From Siphonodentalium dalli (taxonomy: Eukaryota > Mollusca > Scaphopoda > Gadilida > Siphonodentaliidae), in the NCBI GenBank assembly GCA_032622095.1, contig CP136061.1:94237345-94301344 (forward strand): a stretch of 64,000 nt of DNA, in the 5' to 3' direction. The notes beneath the pieces were generated by a model that saw only the letters and a program-made list of their open reading frames with translations, had not been told where the DNA came from and ran no database searches. Position numbers and translations under genes: made by a program. Below, piece by piece: positions 53,301 to 63,022 of the stretch. How positions within the stretch are numbered: the stretch's first letter is position 1; every line of letters begins with the position of its first letter.

Positions 53301-55205
53301 CATTTAACATGGAATATACAGCTTTAATACAATGGTACTCATTCAACATGTAGTATAGAGTTTTATAATAAAATCAGTTATTCCATAACAGAAAATCTCA
53401 CCTCACAAACAGTCGTTAACAAAACGTGGGCAACAATATAGTGAAACAATATAATGTACGAAAGAGCAGTATGGACATCCGAAACACCACCGCACCCCCA
53501 AATATATAAACACAAACTCGTTGTAAAGATTCGCAAGTCGTTATAACTACTTCCAATAACTCGTTATAACGACTTACAACTCTTTACCCAACAGAAGAGC
53601 CCTGTGCCAATGCATTCTCTTATATATGCGAGTCGACCATAGGTCGCCTCGCATATATAAGAGAATGCATTGGCTTAACACATTAAAAATTATAAAATTG
53701 TTAAAGAATGTAAGAAAAAATGGTAAAAAGTGTTAATTTTTTTTTTTTTAGGCCAATGCATTCTCTTATATATGCGAGGCGACCTATGGTCGACTCGCAT
53801 ATATAAGAGAATGCATTGGCACAGGGCATAACTGTAACTATCACAATGTGGTCAAGGAGCCGGTTCCAATGATATCCATATTTGTATGGTTCTATTGAGA
53901 CAGACCCAAGATAATTTAGGCTGTTGAAGCTTTATTTGGCCGGTTTTGGCCGGTTTGTTGGGTAAAGGGGTTAAAATAATTACAAGTCGTTATAATGACT
54001 TGTTTTTATTTATACAAGTCGTTATAACGGCTTTCGACAACTCGTTATAACGTACGGCTCGCAATTCGTTACAAGTCGTTATAATGATTTGCTGGACTGT
54101 TAAGTCATTATAACGAGTTGTATATTTGGGGGAGCGGTGGTGTTTCAGATGGCTCCAATGCGCTTTCGTAATAATGACAAAGAATATTGATAGAGAATGG
54201 TGACAGAACATGGAATCTGTGGGCGGAGTCAGATTATTCAAGGCAAAAATGAACCGCCCTTAACCGCTTCGTTGCTATGACATATGTAACTATTACACAT
54301 TTCAAGTCAAACTATTACAAACATAAACGTGCATATCATGTGGTATATGGTCTGCAATACCCAATGAACTATACATCAACAGCTGCCATCATTCGTAATG
54401 TTGATTTAGAGATTAGTGTCTCATTAACAGTATATCTTGACATTTTAAACAGTGTATGGTCTTCCCGGAATATGTATGCCTTGGAGTAACTCTAAAATCA
54501 AGTGGTAATAACAACCACTTGATTTTAGAGTTACACATCTTCATCTGAAAATTGTCCGTTTGACCACGTGTTTTCTGGGCCACATATCGAGAAGTTAACA
54601 AACTTCAAAAATCGATATCTGATCACTCTGAGCTTTGAAGTGTAGGTTCCTCGACTCGAATCAAATATTTGTTACCCCAGACGCCAACGAAATAGTAATT
54701 TAGGAGCGTCCGATCGGATTGAGTACCTTTAACCCTTTTAGTACCCAACAAAGCGGCCAAAAACGCCCAAATAAAGCTTCAACAATCTAAAATATCTTCG
54801 GTCTGTCTCAATAACACCATACAAATATGGATATCATTGGAACCGGTTCATTGACCACATTGTGATGGTTACAGTTATCCCCTGTGCCAATGCATTCTCT
54901 TATATATGCGAGTCGACCATAGGTCGCATCGCATATATAAGAGAATGCATTGGCCTAACACTTTTTACCATTTTTTCTTACTAGTACATTCTTTAACAAT
55001 TTTATAATTTTTTCTTACATTTTTTAACAATTTTTATAATATATTTCTACATTCTTTGACAATTTTATCATTTTTAATATGTGTTAAGCCAATGCATTCT
55101 CTTATATATGCGAGGCGACCTATGTTCGACTCGCATATATAAGAGAATGCATTGGCACAGGGCCGTTCTGTTGGATAAAGGGTTAAGGGTTTTCGCCACA
55201 TTCTC
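47307..55205. repeat. Macrosatellite copy 7 (variant unit, 7,899 bp)
   Basis: It shares the copy-6 subtype markers but lacks the 122-bp duplication. It has an extra G in the double-hairpin element (GCGGGGG near 47671) and A for G near 51279. Divergence rises at its right end: loss of CTA-type bases near 54738 and ACACC for GAACC near 54813. It runs into the most diverged copy, as expected of an array edge. Confidence 0.95.
54486..54534. repeat. Palindrome retained in copy 7
   Basis: Identical to the copy-6 palindrome at 46585-46633. Together they mark the older or divergent subtype of the unit. Confidence 0.9.
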
Positions 55206-56430
55206 GTTATATTTTTCCACTGCGAAATGGCTATAACTTTAACGGCACAGCGCATGACGTTAGCCAGCAGTAAAGTTGATACATCTTTTGTCGGAAATAA
55301 TATTTGGTGCAGCGTTTAATTTGTCATCTGAATTCTACAAATAAATCACCATTCAAAAACCCACGATATGCAAGCCTTGAAATAGGGTTTCTGTCATTTG
55401 CAGAATGAGGTCCCCAGAGGTTGAATTTAGTGATGCTACCCCGCATAGCGGGCTAGCATCACCAAATTCACCATCTGGGAACCTCATTCTGCTGAGGTGT
55501 AAGCAGAATGAGGTCCCCAGAGGGTGAATTTGGTGATGCTAGCCCGCTATGCGGGGTAGCATCACTAAATTCACCCTCTGGGGACCTCATTCTGCAAATG
55601 ACAGACACACTATTTCAAGGCTTGACGATATGTTTTAACTTAATGTGTGGCACATGGAAAGATATCAATTCTAAACTGACTGACTGATATATAAGATACT
55701 ATATATCTACAACGTTTGAAGATAAGCGGTATTATAATGGGTGTAAATACAATAGGAACATGACAATTTTCTCGCCCAATCTGATAGAACAAGACCCACA
55801 TGTCCTGCTAATTTGATAGAACACGACTCAGTTTGGCTTGATATGAACATGATATGATTCCTTCCTCTATTTGACAGAACACAACACAGTATGGATCTAT
55901 ATGAACACAGCCCATACACAGGTCCCCAGAACAAAAATTTACCCACCCCCATTAATACTTATCTACATGTATATATAGAATTAAATATTATTGGGGTGTG
56001 GTAAGTTTTTGTTCAGGGTACCTGTGAGCCCAGATTCCTTGTTGTGTTTGATAGAACACGACACAGTATGGATTGATATGAACATGCATGCTATGATTCC
56101 TTGCTGTGTTTGATAGAACACGACACAGTATGGATTGATATGAACATGCATGCTATGATTCCTTGCTGTGTTTGATAGAACACGACACAGTATGGATTGA
56201 TATGAACATGCATGATATGATTCCTTGCTCTGTTTGCTAGAAGTAATAACACGATGAGTACGATGAGAAAACATAAGGCGAAAACATAAGGCAAGTATAT
56301 GGGGAGATGATCAGTTTCAAAATGATTTGTATAGAGAGCGTTGATAGTGTTTATCTGATATCTCTATATAATTTAAAAGTGATGTTGAACACTCCACTGT
56401 GGTGATATCGAATGGGAATAAATGTACCTA
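55206..56430. repeat. Macrosatellite copy 8, truncated at the array edge
   Basis: Only the first ~1.2 kb of the unit is present. It has several substitutions near 55243-55252, a 19-bp deletion relative to the other copies just after 55277, a further base change at 55383 and one extra 62-bp minisatellite unit. Homology ends after ACCTA at 56430; copy 1 continues differently from position 1196. It is the most diverged copy, typical of a satellite edge that escapes homogenisation. Confidence 0.93.
56033..56218. repeat. 62-bp minisatellite with three units in copy 8
   Basis: Units at 56033-56094, 56095-56156 and 56157-56218. Other array copies have two. It shows local unit gain at the array edge. 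Confidence 0.9.
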
Positions 56431-56492
56431 ATAAAGTTGTTCCAATTTTATAAAATTTAGATACAAATTGGCAGCACATAACTATGGAATAC
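56431..56492. other. Right junction of the macrosatellite with unique DNA
   Basis: After ACCTA at 56430 the sequence becomes ATAAAGTTGTTCC and no longer follows the unit. No target duplication, terminal repeat or poly(A) marks the break. The simplest reading is that the array arose by duplication of local sequence or lost its edge by deletion. Confidence 0.75.
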
Positions 56493-56719
56493 GCCCTGTC
56501 ACTAACACGCGGACGTTTTTATCCACCAGATCCGGTTCCGTGGTTTTACTTAGCTTTCCATATATGGAAGTCATGAATAATTCAAAAGCTCCATATATAT
56601 GGAAATGCTACTCCAAAACTTTGTCATGTAGCACTAAAACCACGAAACCGGAGCTGGACGAATCTATGAACGAACGGAACCGGACCTGGTGGATCCAATA
56701 TGGCCGCGAGTGACAGGGC
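56493..56719. mobile_element. Foldback element, GCCCTGTCACT ends
   Basis: The inverted ends are GCCCTGTCACT and AGTGACAGGGC. Further in, ATCCACCAGATCCGGTTCCG pairs with CGGAACCGGACCTGGTGGAT, and CCGTGGTTTTA pairs with TAAAACCACG. The centre has two CCATATATGGA-type palindromes. No coding sequence; no clear target duplication. Confidence 0.7.
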
Positions 56720-56734
56720 TATGCTAATAGGGAT

Positions 56735-56882
56735 ACTTCCTATAATAAATGGCGTTGCTGGCGCGCGCGCCGAAAGCGACAAAACATGCGCCATTTGTCA
56801 CGCACCGGAAGCGACAGAAGCGCCAAAACATGCGACATTATGTCGCACATTTTGTCGCTTTCGGCACGCGCCATTAGGAAGT
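56735..56882. repeat. Foldback repeat with CGAAAGCGACAAAACATGCG arms
   Basis: ACTTCCTATAATAAATGGCG at the left pairs imperfectly with CGCGCCATTAGGAAGT at the right. Inside, GCCGAAAGCGACAAAACATG pairs with TTTTGTCGCTTTCGGC. The ATGCG(C/A)CAT...TGTCGC motifs repeat within each arm. It is a small palindromic element of unknown family. Confidence 0.7.
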
Positions 56883-57236
56883 GGCCCGAATAGTATTCCG
56901 TACATATATTCCTGCTCACATTGGACGAATCACTCCCGTTTGTTTATCAGCGAAAATTCGTCCCGAAAAGGAATTTTCAGTAATATTATATAAGTTGAAT
57001 GCTATATTCTCGCAATAGTGTCTGGTTACTCACTTGTCTGTTTGATTCACTGAAATAAGTGCGTAATATGTCTTTAAGAACTTCAGTGTGAATTGAAAGC
57101 TATTACACCATATGAACGATAAAATCATCAAAACTGGGTAAAATAAATAGATAGAAAAATAGTGATGTAATCGAAATCAGGCCTGTTATTTTATACTCTA
57201 AATTATATACAGGAAACATCATGTACTGCATAATTA

Positions 57237-57366
57237 GCATACCCGTACTAATTATCCTGGCAGCATACCCGTACTAATTATCCTGGCAGCATACCCGTAC
57301 TAATTATCCTGGCAGCATACCCGTACTAATTATCATGGCAGCATACCCGTACTAATTATCCTGGCA
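57237..57366. repeat. 26-bp minisatellite, 5 units
   Basis: Five tandem copies of GCATACCCGTACTAATTATC+CTGGCA, identical except one C-to-A change in unit 4. There is no coding sequence around it. The flanks 57001-57236 and 57367-57876 hold only AT-rich DNA; the latter has scattered TTTGCCAAAT motifs. Confidence 0.95.
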
Positions 57367-57880
57367 GCATATATGCCATTTAACTTGCCAAATATATGCA
57401 AAAATATTGAGTTCTGTGAACATACTTTATCAAAGGGATCAGTACATATATGTTTCTGATGCATCCAATACCCTGTTTTCCACTTTGTTAGAAAATGAAT
57501 TGATTTGTTTGTGATCCACACATATATGCAGGGTCCTAGCTGGAACCAAATTTATATACGTTTGCCAAATGAAAATATTTTTTGCCAAATTATTTTAAAA
57601 ATTGAAATTGCGGCAACCGTCAATACTAATGCTGTCAGATTAACTACATATTGATAGGTGATAACTTTTCCAAAGCATTATATAAAATACGACCAATACT
57701 TTTATATTATAGAGTGTGCTCAAATGAATTGACCAATATTTTTCAACTTTCATGAGGAATTAAAAAGTGATTTGCGAAAACTATTTCCAATTAAATTTAG
57801 TTTTTTGCCAAATGTGAATTATTTTTGCCATTGGCAGCTTTGTCAAACAAAAGCGCGAACCCGGCACATATGTGGATTAA

Positions 57881-58333
57881 AGGTACTCAATCCGATAAGA
57901 CGCTCCTAAATTACTATTTCTTTGACTTCGGGGGTAAAAAATATTTGATTCGAGTCGAGGAACCCACCCATCAAAGCTCAGAGTGATCAGATATCGATTT
58001 TTGAAGTTTGTTATTTCTCGAGATGTGTAATAATATATGGCACAAAACACGTGGTCAAACGGAGGTTCTCTGACACAACTGCGGACGAGAAGATGGATAA
58101 CTCTAAAATCAAGTGGTAATACGGTCAGATTTCGTGATACTTTAGTGATAATACGGCCATATTTTGTTGAACAAAATGTTGATAAATAACACGTTTTGGG
58201 AAATTTTATACCATAGTTTACAGCGGTTAGCATTATTTTGTTGCAATAAAGCGATTCTGATAACTAAGCTCATGTTGAAGAAATGTTGTTGTATCTTAAT
58301 GGTATGGGGACCGTCTGATCGGATTGAGTACCT
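57881..58333. mobile_element. TTAA-flanked foldback MITE, family 1 (second complete copy, with unrelated interior)
   Basis: It starts AGGTACTCAATCCGA and ends GATCGGATTGAGTACCT, with TTAA at 57877-57880 and 58334-58337. The left half matches 5236-5582 up to AACTCTAAAATCAAGTGGTA. The right half is then mostly unrelated DNA (58112-58305), so the element either captured sequence or was rearranged. It lies outside the macrosatellite, so the family is dispersed. The 118-codon minus-strand frame inside it is not a gene. Confidence 0.8.
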
Positions 58334-58426
58334 TTAATCACACAAGATGCAGCATAACAGTAAGGATATCCTGATGTTATTTTTTTGCAATTGTTTTTGG
58401 ATTTTGCAATAATATATATACACATA

Positions 58427-58647
58427 CAGTTATGCCCTAAATAATCGACTCCTTAACCACAGCAGAATTATGAGTAACTTTTTAACTTTTCAGGATTTAG
58501 TCGGAAATATGGCTTGTTGCCATTAATCAGAAAGCTCTCACTGAGAGCTTTCAGATGAATGGCAACAAGCCATATTTCCGACTAAATCCTGAAAAGTTAC
58601 CCATAATTCTGCTGTGAACAAGGAGTCGATTATTTTGGGCATTACTG
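58427..58647. mobile_element. Mariner-like palindromic MITE with TA target
   Basis: A 221-bp near-perfect palindrome. It starts CAGTTATGCCCTAAATAATC and ends with the complement GATTATTTTGGGCATTACTG, flanked by TA at 58425-58426 and 58648-58649. The centre is GAAAGCTCTCACTGAGAGCTTTC. TA duplication and CAGT starts are typical of Tc1/mariner elements. It has no transposase. The arms differ by few bases, so it is probably fairly young. Confidence 0.8.
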
Positions 58648-58895
58648 TATATGAGATGAATGAGTTCGAGATCATGTTGTAGCTGCGAAAGAAATAATAA
58701 GTCGAAGGGCAGTGTAACATTATAAAACGAAATGGAAAGACTAAGTATAAAGTTTATATAAACATAACAATCAAACAAAGCAAATTTATATCCAATATAA
58801 CAAGCACATAAATAACAGTTGCTATATCCGATATAACAAGCACATGGTCTGAAATAATGTAAAAGCTATATAGTTACCGGGTTATAAAATATTAC

Positions 58896-59299
58896 ATATG
58901 AATCGAAGACTCCTCTCCGGAAATGCTTCTATCGATTAATATTGATTATATTTCGAATATTTTCTGGACTAAAAAGGTGTGGGTGTTTAGCTAACGAACA
59001 ATAGTGGTTACTTTTAGCAGAGACAAGAAATTTTATTTTGTACTTTTATCACAAATGAACGTTAATTGGACTAATTATGGCTTATAGCTATGGAATAAAA
59101 CAACACAAACAATCAATCTGGGACATTCGACGTTCGAACCGTAGCTATGGGAACACCCCAATTATCACCTGAATGGGTTGTTCTAAAAATAGAATAATAA
59201 AGTGTCCCAATTATTCATCTAATTTGATAATAAAATATTCGAAATAAAATCGATATTAATTGATAGAAGTGTTTCTGGACAGGGGTCTTCAATTCATAT
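58896..59299. mobile_element. MITE with long imperfect inverted repeats
   Basis: Arms of ~75 bp: ATATGAATCGAAGACTCCTC... at the left and ...GACAGGGGTCTTCAATTCATAT at the right, including TTCTATCGATTAATATTGAT/ATCGATATTAATTGATAGAA and the TTCGAATATTTT pair. The interior carries TAGCTATGG twice and CCAATTAT motifs. No coding frame. The target duplication is not clear, so no superfamily is assigned. Confidence 0.65.
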
Positions 59300-59555
59300 T
59301 TATCATTTATAATAACCATACATCTATTTCAAATTTGTTATTTAAAGAGATAATCCATCTTTAATGCGAAGTAAAATGTTCAACAAAACCACTGATTTTT
59401 TTTTAGCACTGATAAAAAATAAAACAGAGATAAATACTCACTGACAAGTAGATTCCTTGGGGAATGTTCAGAAAATAAATTAAATAGACGGTCATACGTC
59501 ATAGACCACTTGCTAAACTTATTATGTGAATAGTTCCAACCTTCCAATCATTCTA
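59300..59555. other. AT-rich sequence without recognisable content
   Basis: No long frame, repeat or element was recognised. It is one of several featureless stretches in the flank. Confidence 0.6.
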
Positions 59556-59710
59556 ACCTTATATTTTCGTTTCGTCTGGCTGCTCATTATTCCTAAACAT
59601 ATTTACAAATGAACAATTGGCCCAAAGACCCATGCAGAGTTCAGTCCCCTACGCAGGACTTACCGCTGCCCATACCTACTCATACTGTGAAGAAATCGCG
59701 TATGTATTTA
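59556..59710 (-). other. Possible decayed coding-like fragment, relative of 62801-63022
   Basis: Read on the minus strand, one frame gives MGLWANCSFVNMFRNNEQPD. It lines up loosely with MGYYSFGGMFRKYKLTTDRR from 62801-63022, and GTAGGTATGGGCAGCG resembles GTAGGTGGGGGCAGGA there. Stops interrupt the frame. It could be an old gene fragment or a dispersed repeat. I do not recognise the protein. Confidence 0.3.
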
Positions 59711-60385
59711 TTTAAAACCGCCATAAACAGAAAGAATATTAATATATATACAAACTTGTTCTTATACCAATCATAGATATCGCGTAAATAGTATGTTATT
59801 GTAAAGTTCGTATGCTGTGTTATGTTAACACAAGCCAAATTATGTTACATAACATGTTGTGCAGTACGCAAATAGTGTGCAATAAGCAAAACACTCAACA
59901 CCTGGGAGACTCCCACTAAGTAAACTGTTGATAATTAAAACTGCCACCATTTCGTTTACAACATACCGGTATAGCGCTCGCCAATCCTCACCATTCAAGA
60001 TTTCGGTGTTGATCAGGTCACTGTGAATAACTCTCCCCAAAAAAATCGGCACGGTGTTGAAGGTTTTGCTTATCGCGCACTCTTTGCGTGTTGTATATAA
60101 ACTAATGCTCGGCTCACACAAAGTGTGTTTTGTGGATAATATCGCATTCATACTATTCTTGAGGAAATTTTCATAATTTTGTAACTTTTATTTCTAAATT
60201 ATAACCTACAACCAAGGCCCTCCGCGCCTTTAAGTGTACATATGTATAGCTAAAATGGGGAACAATAAGATTATGTATTTGTCTTATGGAACTGGGATCT
60301 ACCTTCAATGTTTGAAGGATATCTACTGAATAAGACAGTCTATGTCAAGATATCAAGATGTGAACGAGGCAATCTCGCGCCAATC
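59711..60385. other. Gene-poor stretch
   Basis: It contains a 103-codon minus-strand frame (59840-60151) with no recognisable domain. A TTATATA-like sequence lies within that frame near 60098-60105, so it is not placed as an upstream promoter. No element ends were found. Confidence 0.5.
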
Positions 60386-60389
60386 TTAA

Positions 60390-61337
60390 AGGGGAACTGT
60401 ACACTAAATTCAGCAATTTATTTGGCCATCTCCTATTGTACTCAACATAATATTATGCAACAAATGAATACATTTGAGTCAGGGATGAGTGCAAAATACA
60501 CTACTGTGCTCTATGAACGATGTAAACAACATGACAATTATAAGGCAAAAAAAAAAAAAAGTGTTTTGGTTCTCGGGCAATTTTTTTTCAAATCAATGAG
60601 GGAGGGAGGGTTTTATTTTTATTTTTTATTTTTTTCTGCGCATAGTAAGCATGGACAAAGATACCTTCCTCTGTCTAGTAATAACCAGAAAGGTAGAGGG
60701 AACTGTTATGCACATAAACTCATTTAGTCTTATATAAAAATGACATTGTACTACCAGTGTATGACTGGGATTACCTAACAATATATAATGCCCCTGACAT
60801 TAACTACTGTTATTGTTGTCTAAAAACTGATACCTCCCCATTCTAATATGTGATCCTGAATTTAGTCCTGTGCCTTTCAATTGTATAAAGTTACAATTAG
60901 TGTAAGTTGTTCACAATGACTAATTGTAAGAAGAGGTGAGGATCAGCTAATCATTTTCTTAATTGCAGTCATCTACTTCATGTTGTAAGCCTGCAGTCAC
61001 TTTTTAACACATTACATGTTAGAGCTCAATGCACACTAATATTCAACACATATCTGCTATGGACATGTTGATAAAATAAAAATAAATGTTTTTTTTTTTT
61101 TTTTTTTTTTACAAATCTTTTTTTGTGTACTTTTTTTTGGTGATAACATCAGGCATTGCAATAAAAAGGCCTAATGTGGCCCTTTTTATTCAATGCGGCG
61201 GGGCCTTAGAACCAAAACCTTTTTTTTTTGGCCTAATTAAAATGAGTTTATGGGTCGAACATTTGTTGCATACATTCTGTTGAGTAAATAGGAGATGGCC
61301 CCACACATGGCTGCTGGATTTAGTATACAATCCCCCT
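60390..61337. mobile_element. TTAA-type MITE, family 4 (long copy)
   Basis: The left arm 60390-60447 starts AGGGGAACTGTACACTAAAT and contains GGCCATCTCCTATT. The right arm 61278-61337 contains AATAGGAGATGGCC and ends TATACAATCCCCCT. TTAA precedes it (60386-60389) and TTGA, one base off TTAA, follows it. Sequence next to the left arm (ATGCAACAAATGAAT...CTATGAACGATGTAAACAAC) is shared with the family member at 63327-63520. The interior has poly-A (60546-60560) and poly-T (61089-61110) runs and a GGCCTAATGTGGCC hairpin. The 139-codon frame across its left end is not a gene. Confidence 0.65.
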
Positions 61338-61735
61338 TTGAACATTTAGCATTTAAATATTATCACTGTTAAATAAGCTCCATGTCTAGTTAATGATGTG
61401 TAAGCTACGGTATGAAGAGTACTATAACCCAACAGTGCAAACAAATTATAACAAGACAAAACAACCCCTGTGTGTGCCTGAATAAATCTTGTAAATCTGT
61501 ATTTTTAATTCACTGATTCTATAATGGGTCATTATGGGTGGCGCTTGATAAAGACAGAACGACACTTAATGGTGTTAATGGTGTTAATCTATAATGGTGT
61601 TAATGGGTTTGTCATTATGGGACTTTTGTGATCGCGGAAGCGTAGAACTAGAGACTGCCCGTTCTATAATTCCGCGCAAACACTCGTGCCATATCAAGAA
61701 ACCTATTAACACACTCCTGTCCTTGTGTGTATATA
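61338..61735. other. Gene-poor stretch with a short TAATGGTGT repeat
   Basis: Three TAATGGTGT motifs lie at about 61567-61605. Nothing else was recognised. Confidence 0.6.
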
Positions 61736-61739
61736 TTAA

Positions 61740-62219
61740 AGGCCCACTTAATTTTCGAACCCCCAGATCACATATTTAAAATATATGCCATATTATATTT
61801 CATTTGAAAGGGGAAGCTTCAAAACATTGTATTATCAACTTATCCGGTGTAATAAACTATGAACATGTTGTTTTTGTTGAGTTACCAACGTGTTTTTGTC
61901 ATCAAGATTGTAATAAAAAGTATATTATTTTCAATAGAGGGGGAATAACTCTATATCATAAAGATAGAGTTATCCCCCTTCCATTGGAAATTCATCTTTA
62001 GTTTGAATTCTGTTGTATTATGGGAGCCAACACGGGGGTAATCATTCTATGATTTCAGCTGTTTCCTATTTCTCCGTGGGCATCTTCTGAGACACATATG
62101 TTTCAAATGGTGATGAATTGTAGTATTTTAATCACATTTTTATGGCATAGATTGTTACTATAACCGTATATCAAGTCATTATAAAAAAATAATCGGTGGC
62201 TCGAAAATTAAGTGGGCCT
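61740..62219. mobile_element. TTAA-flanked MITE, family 3
   Basis: It starts AGGCCCACTTAATTTTCGA and ends with the inverted complement TCGAAAATTAAGTGGGCCT, flanked by TTAA at 61736-61739 and 62220-62223. The 19-bp terminal repeats are perfect. In the middle, GGGGGAATAACTCTA and TAGAGTTATCCCCC form a strong hairpin (61938-61978). No coding capacity. TTAA targets suggest piggyBac-type mobilisation. Confidence 0.82.
61938..61978. repeat. Hairpin within the family-3 MITE
   Basis: GGGGGAATAACTCTA pairs with TAGAGTTATCCCCC (one unpaired A) around a short TATCATAAAGA-type loop. Confidence 0.85.
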
Positions 62220-62245
62220 TTAAATTATCGTAAACATATATTTTA

Positions 62246-62257
62246 CATGACGACACT
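62246..62257. repeat. Target-site duplication of the retroposon, left
   Basis: CATGACGACACT, identical to 62359-62370. Confidence 0.85.
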
Positions 62258-62358
62258 TTTTTTTCCTTTTTTTTTAAAACATATTTTATTTGTTCATAAT
62301 GAATATGACAAAAGGGATTGGAGGACAAGTGCTATATTCACTTAGAATACCCTCCTCC
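62258..62358 (-). mobile_element. 5'-truncated retroposon tail with 12-bp target duplication
   Basis: On the minus strand the 101-bp insert reads TGGGAGGAGGGTATTCTAAG... through AACAAATAAAATATGTTTTA to an impure poly(A). It has an AATAAA signal just before the tail. The exact 12-bp direct repeat CATGACGACACT flanks it (62246-62257 and 62359-62370). This is the signature of target-primed reverse transcription: either a LINE 3' end or a processed transcript end. The source family is not identified. Confidence 0.82.
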
Positions 62359-62370
62359 CATGACGACACT
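62359..62370. repeat. Target-site duplication of the retroposon, right
   Basis: CATGACGACACT; the pair brackets the poly(T)-headed insert. Confidence 0.85.
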
Positions 62371-62800
62371 GCGCTGAATACTAACGATAACCAGTCAATC
62401 ACAAATTCTAATTATCAAGCTATATTATAATTTATCCTTAATAAAAAATACAGTGTTAGTTGATAATCTAATTATAAATGCATACACTGGTTTTCAGCTA
62501 TATAAATGTTTTTGTTTTATAAATTTGATTCTATGAATATCTGCCACCATAAGGATATTTTAGTATCCTTAGCCACAAAAGTAATTTCTAAAATGATATC
62601 TATCAAATAAAACTGTATAGAGGTTGCACTTGCCAACTTGAATTTGCAAGCCCTAGCGTTTTTTGACATGACGAAGTTCAGTACCTATCTGCTACTACAC
62701 CAGAGTGTTAGCACCATTTTTTTTTGCTCAAATCCCTTGAATATTGTCACAACATATATATTGCATTATTGAAAAAAACAACAACATTGACAAGTAATTC
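62371..62800. other. AT-rich stretch without recognisable content
   Basis: It has short A and T runs only. No element ends or coding frame can be supported. Confidence 0.6.
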
Positions 62801-63022
62801 TTATATTCGACCATGTTTATTGAATTTATTATCTAAACAATTGCCACCAATGAAAATGGGTCCTTCTGCAGTTGTATTATCATTTCGCCTGTCTGTCGTC
62901 AGCTTATATTTTCTGAACATCCCTCCAAATGAATAATAACCCATTCCAATGTATGATTTTATAACTGGGTGGTAGAATCCATTCAGTAAAGAACGGTTTG
63001 TACAACCTGGTCCTGCCCCCAC
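62801..63022 (-). other. Possible coding-derived fragment or exon, unknown protein
   Basis: An open minus-strand frame of 73 codons includes GCTNRSLLNGFYHPVIKSY and MGYYSFGGMFRKYKLTTDRR, with balanced amino-acid use unlike the repeat frames. The DNA before it reads CTAGTGTAG|GTGGGGGCAGG, which could be a splice acceptor. Related but decayed sequence lies at 59556-59710 and about 63765-63845, so a dispersed old repeat or a small gene-fragment family is as likely as an exon. I do not recognise the family. Confidence 0.3.

Larger units (their letters stand above)
1..56430. repeat. Macrosatellite: tandem array of a ~7.86-kb unit (7 full copies plus a truncated eighth)
   Basis: The sequence starting at 1 recurs head-to-tail at 7858, 15715, 23572, 31427, 39284, 47307 and 55206. 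The unit lengths are 7857, 7857, 7857, 7855, 7857, 8023 and 7899 bp, then 1225 bp before homology stops at 56430. The array is open at the left window edge, so the phase used here is arbitrary. Copies 1-5 are nearly identical over their full length, whereas copies 6-8 carry indels and more substitutions. No rRNA, histone, snRNA or other typical tandem gene is visible in the unit, which is built of mobile-element derivatives and minisatellites. Near-identity over 40 kb implies recent amplification or continuing homogenisation. An assembly error is an alternative, but the copy-specific variants argue against simple read duplication. Confidence 0.98.

Noticed and set aside
1-56430. rDNA, 5S, histone or snRNA tandem gene array
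   Set aside because: No rRNA-like, 5S, histone or snRNA sequence was recognised in the unit, and no tRNA-like A/B box pair in proper spacing was found.
1-56430. Assembly duplication as the sole explanation for the array
   Set aside because: Copy-specific substitutions, indels and a graded edge are hard to produce by misassembly. It is not fully excluded without reads.
57877-58233. 118-codon minus-strand frame
   Set aside because: It lies within a TTAA-flanked MITE and starts in its unrelated interior; there is no domain.
59085-59165. Possible tRNA-derived SINE (GTTCGAACCG, B-box-like)
   Set aside because: No A box at the right distance and no poly(A) or target duplication; the motif sits inside an inverted-repeat element.
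59840-60151. 103-codon minus-strand frame with a TTATATA-like sequence as a gene with promoter
   Set aside because: The TATA-like sequence lies within the frame rather than upstream of it. No recognisable domain, and no convincing splice structure linking it to neighbouring DNA.
60308-60727. 139-codon plus-strand frame
   Set aside because: It begins outside and ends inside the family-4 MITE and runs through poly-A and poly-T tracts.
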